Positions 6,357-8,545 of a stretch of DNA of 8,545 nucleotides are shown piece by piece. The first letter of the stretch is position 1. Each line of letters starts with the position of its first letter. The position numbers and the translations under genes are program-made. Under the pieces are notes generated by a model. It searched no databases. It saw only the letters and a list, made by a program, of their open reading frames with translations, and was not told the DNA's origin. Source of the stretch: CAZISM01 sp964541895 (GTDB lineage Bacteria > Zhuqueibacterota > Zhuqueibacteria > Residuimicrobiales > Residuimicrobiaceae); the NCBI GenBank assembly GCA_964541895.1, contig CAZISM010000183.1, positions 1-8,545 on the forward strand, given 5' to 3'.

Positions 6357-6393
6357 ATTTCAATTTGAAATGCGTTGCATTTCAAATTGAAAT
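6357..6393. promoter_or_regulatory. Tandem 15-bp palindromes, probable regulator binding sites upstream of flp
   Basis: ATTTCAATTTGAAAT (6357-6371) and ATTTCAAATTGAAAT (6379-6393) are each perfect 7+1+7 dyads, differing only at the central base. They are separated by GCGTTGC, so the whole is also a perfect 17-bp inverted repeat with a 3-nt loop. Their centres (6364 and 6386) are 22 bp apart, about two helical turns, which would put two bound dimers on the same face of the DNA. No T-tract follows on either strand, which argues against a terminator. They lie about 119 and 141 bp upstream of the inferred start at 6245, a usual distance for an enhancer-binding activator. The protein that binds is unknown. 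Confidence 0.6.
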
Positions 6394-6420
6394 GACCGGG
6401 GATATATAGACGGGGGGTGG

Positions 6421-6447
6421 AAAAAAAGAGCCGGAAATCAATCGGCT
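6421..6447 (-). terminator. Probable intrinsic terminator for the ppiC transcript
   Basis: On the minus strand, AGCCG (6447-6443) pairs with CGGCT (6433-6429) across a 9-nt loop, followed by a C and seven Ts (6427-6421). The stem is only 5 bp but GC-rich, and the T-run is strong. It lies about 210 nt after the ppiC stop and upstream of the flp regulatory region, where it would insulate flp from ppiC transcription. Confidence 0.45.
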
Positions 6448-6571
6448 GCTAGCAGCACGTGTGTGCATCGGCCGGGCCCCGTTGCAGCACAGCAAAAACC
6501 AAGCCAAGGGTCAATCCATTTGGCGACCGAACCCGAGTGGTCTTGATACGTGCATGAGGATGAGGAATTCA

Positions 6572-6637
6572 AACCGCTCATAGACGCGAATCGACGCGAA
6601 TGTCTTTTTTGGCGTTCATTCGCGTCCATTTGCGGTT
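6572..6637. repeat. Imperfect hairpin repeat built from GACGCGAAT-type units
   Basis: Two 29-nt arms (6572-6600 and 6609-6637) are complementary at 23 of 29 positions around an 8-nt loop containing a T-run. Within the left arm GACGCGAAT occurs twice (6583-6591 and 6593-6601), and the right arm has the related units GCGTTCATT, CGCGTCCATT and TGCGGTT, giving a period of about 10. It lies 23 nt past the ppiC stop. From memory, intergenic sequences of this ATTCGCGTCCATTxGCGGTT kind recur in several environmental bacterial genomes; whether it is multicopy here cannot be seen from one window. Not a classical terminator on the ppiC strand, because no T-tract follows. Confidence 0.6.
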
Positions 6638-6660
6638 ACTAAAGGATTTTTGGTACGGCG

Positions 6661-7659
6661 TTAAAACGTCGGACGCAGCTGTGCTTCGCTCTTGAGCTGC
6701 TGTACATACTCCTGGCGCTGGTTCTTTCTCTTCAGCTGTCGAACCTCTTCTTCCAGGCCGGATCGCACCTGCGCCAGCGGCCGGTTTTCCTTGTCACGGC
6801 CAAGAACTTTGATATAGTGTGTACCCTGATCCGTGGTGACCTCTTGCACCTGTTGCAGGGGCGCTGAAAAAATCAGCTCATCCAGTTTCTGCGGCCAATA
6901 GCCGTGCGGGATATCCTCATACAGGCCGCCGTTGCGACGGCTGTGCGGATCATCCGAGAACGCTCTTGCCAGTCCGCCAAACTCTTCTCCGCCGGCTAAG
7001 GCATCCACCAGTTTTTGCTGCCGCGCTTTGAACACCGAGTCGGGTACGCCGCTATTGACCAGCAGAATGTGCCGAAAGGTGGCGGTTTTATCCTGCTGAT
7101 ACAGGGCCTGCACTTCCTCTTCGGTTACCACCGGATCCTGAGCCGCCAGCGTGTTCAGCAAACGACGAATGGTCATATCTTCATCCATGCTGTTGCGGAT
7201 CAGCTCTGCGTTCAGGCCGTCGTTTTGCAGCTTGTCCATAAACACCCTGGCGCCGCCGTTCTGGCGGTACAACCGCTGCATGGCACTATCGACGTCGACG
7301 GCAGGAATAAAAATGCCCTGACGATGGGCGGCCAGCCGCAGCAACCGGCGCTCGGCCATCCGCTCCACGTTGACGGATACCGTTTGCCGAATCTGCTCCA
7401 CAGGCAGCGCCTTCATATCGAATATGGACTTGCCGGCGACGGCGTGCATTTCGATCAGGAAAGAGTCCACCCGGATCGTAAAGTATTTGCATTCAGCCAA
7501 TACATTATTTTGATCCGGATTGAAAATCGGCCACTTGTCAGCCAGCTCTGTCGCAAACTGATACAACGGGCTGCCCTTCACCAGCGCCGACTGACGGCCG
7601 GAACGGCCACAGGATAATGCCAGAATCAAGACCAGCAGCGTGATATAACTCTTCTTCAT
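6661..7659 (-). CDS. PpiC/SurA-like peptidyl-prolyl isomerase, probable lipoprotein
   Basis: This 332-residue protein is likely an envelope chaperone or prolyl isomerase that helps secreted or outer-membrane proteins fold. The N-terminus is a Sec signal with a possible lipobox, LALSC (Cys17), an imperfect match, so lipidation is likely but not certain. Residues about 55-175 form a helical SurA-N-like region. A parvulin domain follows at about 190-290, with ATFRHILLV (His197), EEFGGLARAFSDDPHSRRNG, GGLYEDIPHGYW, LDELIFSAPLQQVQEV and GTHYIKVLGR. A lysine- and glutamine-rich C-terminal helix, about 300-328, completes the SurA/PrsA-type layout. The ATG at 7659 has an excellent AAAGGAG site 5 nt upstream. 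It is separated from flp by 584 bases and is probably its own transcript. Whether it folds Tad components such as the secretin is only a guess. Confidence 0.88.
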   Translation of the reverse strand: MKKSYITLLVLILALSCGRSGRQSALVKGSPLYQFATELADKWPIFNPDQNNVLAECKYFTIRVDSFLIEMHAVAGKSIFDMKALPVEQIRQTVSVNVERMAERRLLRLAAHRQGIFIPAVDVDSAMQRLYRQNGGARVFMDKLQNDGLNAELIRNSMDEDMTIRRLLNTLAAQDPVVTEEEVQALYQQDKTATFRHILLVNSGVPDSVFKARQQKLVDALAGGEEFGGLARAFSDDPHSRRNGGLYEDIPHGYWPQKLDELIFSAPLQQVQEVTTDQGTHYIKVLGRDKENRPLAQVRSGLEEEVRQLKRKNQRQEYVQQLKSEAQLRPTF

Positions 7660-7694
7660 TCTTGCTCCTTTAACTAGATAACAGTCATCGGGTT

Positions 7695-7722
7695 ATGATA
7701 CGGAAAAATTCAGAGATTTCAT
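7695..7722 (-). promoter_or_regulatory. Possible sigma-70-type promoter for ppiC
   Basis: On the minus strand ATGAAA (7722-7717) and TATCAT (7700-7695) match the -35 and -10 hexamers at 4/6 and 5/6 positions with a 16-bp spacer. They lie about 35 nt upstream of the ppiC ATG. Housekeeping consensus sequences vary between phyla, so support is modest. Confidence 0.3.
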
Positions 7723-7840
7723 AGTGGTTTATCACAGAATCCTCCTGGTTCGCAGCAGATTGTCGACAGCCCGCTCTCGGCCATGGCATTAAACTTGCAT
7801 TGCCCGTTCTTAAGCCGAACTGGTAATGCAACCACAGGAA

Positions 7841-8545
7841 ATGGCAGTGAACGTAATAAAAAAATATTCCGGCGCTTGTGCCCTTGCAGCCGTTATGGTG
7901 CTGGCTCTGGTGTTGCGCGTGCATCATATCGCCTACAAAAGCATTTCCATAGACGAGGCGATCGGCGCGTTTTACGCCAAAGAATCCCTGTTTCGGGTGT
8001 TGATTATGACCATCAACGACGTCCATCCGCCGCTGTTCTATCTGCTGCACCATCTCTGGATCCGCCTGTTCGGCATTTCAGAGGTGGCGTTACGCAGCAT
8101 CTCCGTCATCTTTGCCCTGGTCTCTGTCTGGGCCATCTACCAGCTATCCGTCACCCTGTTCAACAAAAGGACCGGCCTGGTGGCGGCTCTGCTGCTGGCG
8201 ACATCGCCCTGGCACATCTGGATCAGTCAGAACGGCCGTTCCAACGCCATGCTGGTGTTTCTGATACTGCTCTCCACCTGGTTTTTTGTTCTTGCACTGC
8301 ATCGCCGGCAGCTGCGCTGGTTTTTCTGGTATGGAGTGGTTACCTGGCTGGCGCTGCTCACCCACTATTTTGCCTTTATGGTGTGGGCCGCGCAGCTGCT
8401 GTTGTTGCTGCTCCACCCCTCCATGCGGCGACAAACAGGCGCAACCTGGTGGTATACGCAGGGTTATATCTTTTTAGCCTATTTTATCTGGCTGCCGTTC
8501 ATGGTCAGCCAATTTATCAGCAAAACGAGGCCGATGTATAAAACG
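7841..8545 (+). CDS. ArnT/PMT-like membrane glycosyltransferase (GT39/GT83-type), N-terminal part, runs off right edge
   Basis: This is the first 235 codons of a polytopic glycosyltransferase that would move a sugar from a polyprenyl-phosphate donor onto a lipid, protein or glycan at the outer face of the inner membrane. After a first hydrophobic helix (about 11-30) it has SISIDEAIGAFYAKE, with the acidic pair Asp38-Glu39 in the first periplasmic loop as in this family. Next come DVHPPLFYLLHHLWIRLFG (His62-Pro-Pro), EVALRSISVIFAL, FNKRTGLVAALLLATSPWHI, WISQNGRSNAMLVFLIL, and several more transmembrane helices. All are typical of bacterial PMT_2-like enzymes. The start is uncertain: in-frame ATGs at 7826 and 7841 and a GTG at 7847 are possible; only the GTG has a well-spaced AGGAA. 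I use 7841. It is divergent from ppiC with about 180 nt between starts. The acceptor cannot be predicted. Confidence 0.85.
   Translation, partial: MAVNVIKKYSGACALAAVMVLALVLRVHHIAYKSISIDEAIGAFYAKESLFRVLIMTINDVHPPLFYLLHHLWIRLFGISEVALRSISVIFALVSVWAIYQLSVTLFNKRTGLVAALLLATSPWHIWISQNGRSNAMLVFLILLSTWFFVLALHRRQLRWFFWYGVVTWLALLTHYFAFMVWAAQLLLLLLHPSMRRQTGATWWYTQGYIFLAYFIWLPFMVSQFISKTRPMYKT

Larger units (their letters stand above)
6077..6660. other. 584-base intergenic region upstream of flp
   Basis: This stretch lies between the flp start and the ppiC stop. From left to right it holds the flp ribosome binding site, a possible leader ORF, a sigma-54-like promoter element (6256-6271), an AT-rich block (about 6306-6330), tandem palindromes (6357-6393), a likely ppiC terminator (6421-6447) and a GACGCGAAT-type hairpin (6572-6637). 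A 63-codon frame at 6438-6629 on the minus strand has no recognisable features, runs through both the terminator and the repeat hairpin, and is not considered a gene. I see no RNA gene or insertion sequence here. Confidence 0.7.

Noticed and set aside
6357..6393. Perfect hairpin read as an intrinsic terminator
   Set aside because: AT-rich stem and no T-tract on either strand; the internal tandem symmetry fits protein binding better.
6438..6629. 63-codon minus-strand frame in the intergenic region
   Set aside because: It runs across the repeat hairpin and terminator, has no good ribosome binding site that I can see, and matches no family.
6572..6637. Repeat units read as a CRISPR array
   Set aside because: The units are only about 10 nt, have no spacers of constant length, and sit in inverted rather than direct arrangement; no cas genes are present.
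7783..8541. 252-codon plus-strand frame overlapping the glycosyltransferase
   Set aside because: The frame starting at 7841 encodes conserved glycosyltransferase motifs (DE pair, HPP, SPWHIWISQ); the 7783 frame is low in complexity and lacks domains.

Overview
The window holds most of a Tad (tight adherence, Flp/type IVc pilus) locus on the minus strand, followed to the right by a separate lipoprotein-type PpiC/SurA-like folding gene (minus strand) and the start of a divergent ArnT/PMT-like membrane glycosyltransferase (plus strand). A secretin, a periplasmic PpiC-type isomerase with a possible lipobox and long transmembrane glycosyltransferase segments point to a diderm bacterium with moderately GC-rich DNA. 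The run of exactly 100 Ns suggests a draft or metagenome scaffold. The absence of the proteobacterial CpaD gene at its usual place, the non-proteobacterial form of the TadG-like protein and an intergenic GACGCGAAT-type repeat suggest an environmental non-proteobacterial lineage. I cannot place it further from sequence alone.

Layout in transcription order, right to left: flp pilin (6076-5862, broken by the assembly gap at 5921-6020), a 213-base spacer with an unusual inverted repeat, prepilin peptidase tadV/cpaA (5648-5160), pseudopilin tadE (5163-4765), cpaB/rcpC (4758-3883), secretin cpaC/rcpA (3831-2785), a TadG-like protein (2775-1813), cpaE/tadZ (1777-569) and the first 189 codons of the secretion ATPase cpaF/tadA (569 to the left edge). 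tadV-tadE and cpaE-cpaF overlap, and the other spacings from tadV to cpaF are 6 to 51 nt, so this is almost certainly one operon. The membrane proteins tadB and tadC, and probably tadD, would be expected beyond the left edge.

How they work together: TadV would cleave Flp and TadE at a G|Q site; CpaF powers pilin assembly; CpaE helps position the machine; CpaC forms the outer-membrane pore with CpaB as periplasmic partner; TadE and the TadG-like protein are minor pilus or assembly components.

The 584-base region 6077-6660 is the most information-rich non-coding part. It holds two tandem 15-bp perfect palindromes 22 bp apart, forming a 17-bp perfect inverted repeat. It also has a sigma-54-like -24/-12 element about 120-140 bp downstream of them and facing flp, a small leader ORF with a good ribosome binding site that overlaps the flp start, a likely terminator for the ppiC gene, and a 29-nt-arm imperfect hairpin made of GACGCGAAT-type units. 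The inferred picture is an activator-dependent flp-tad promoter. This is a hypothesis built from spacing and symmetry. No wholly new gene system is evident; the novelty lies in the regulatory DNA and in the arrangement of the Tad locus.
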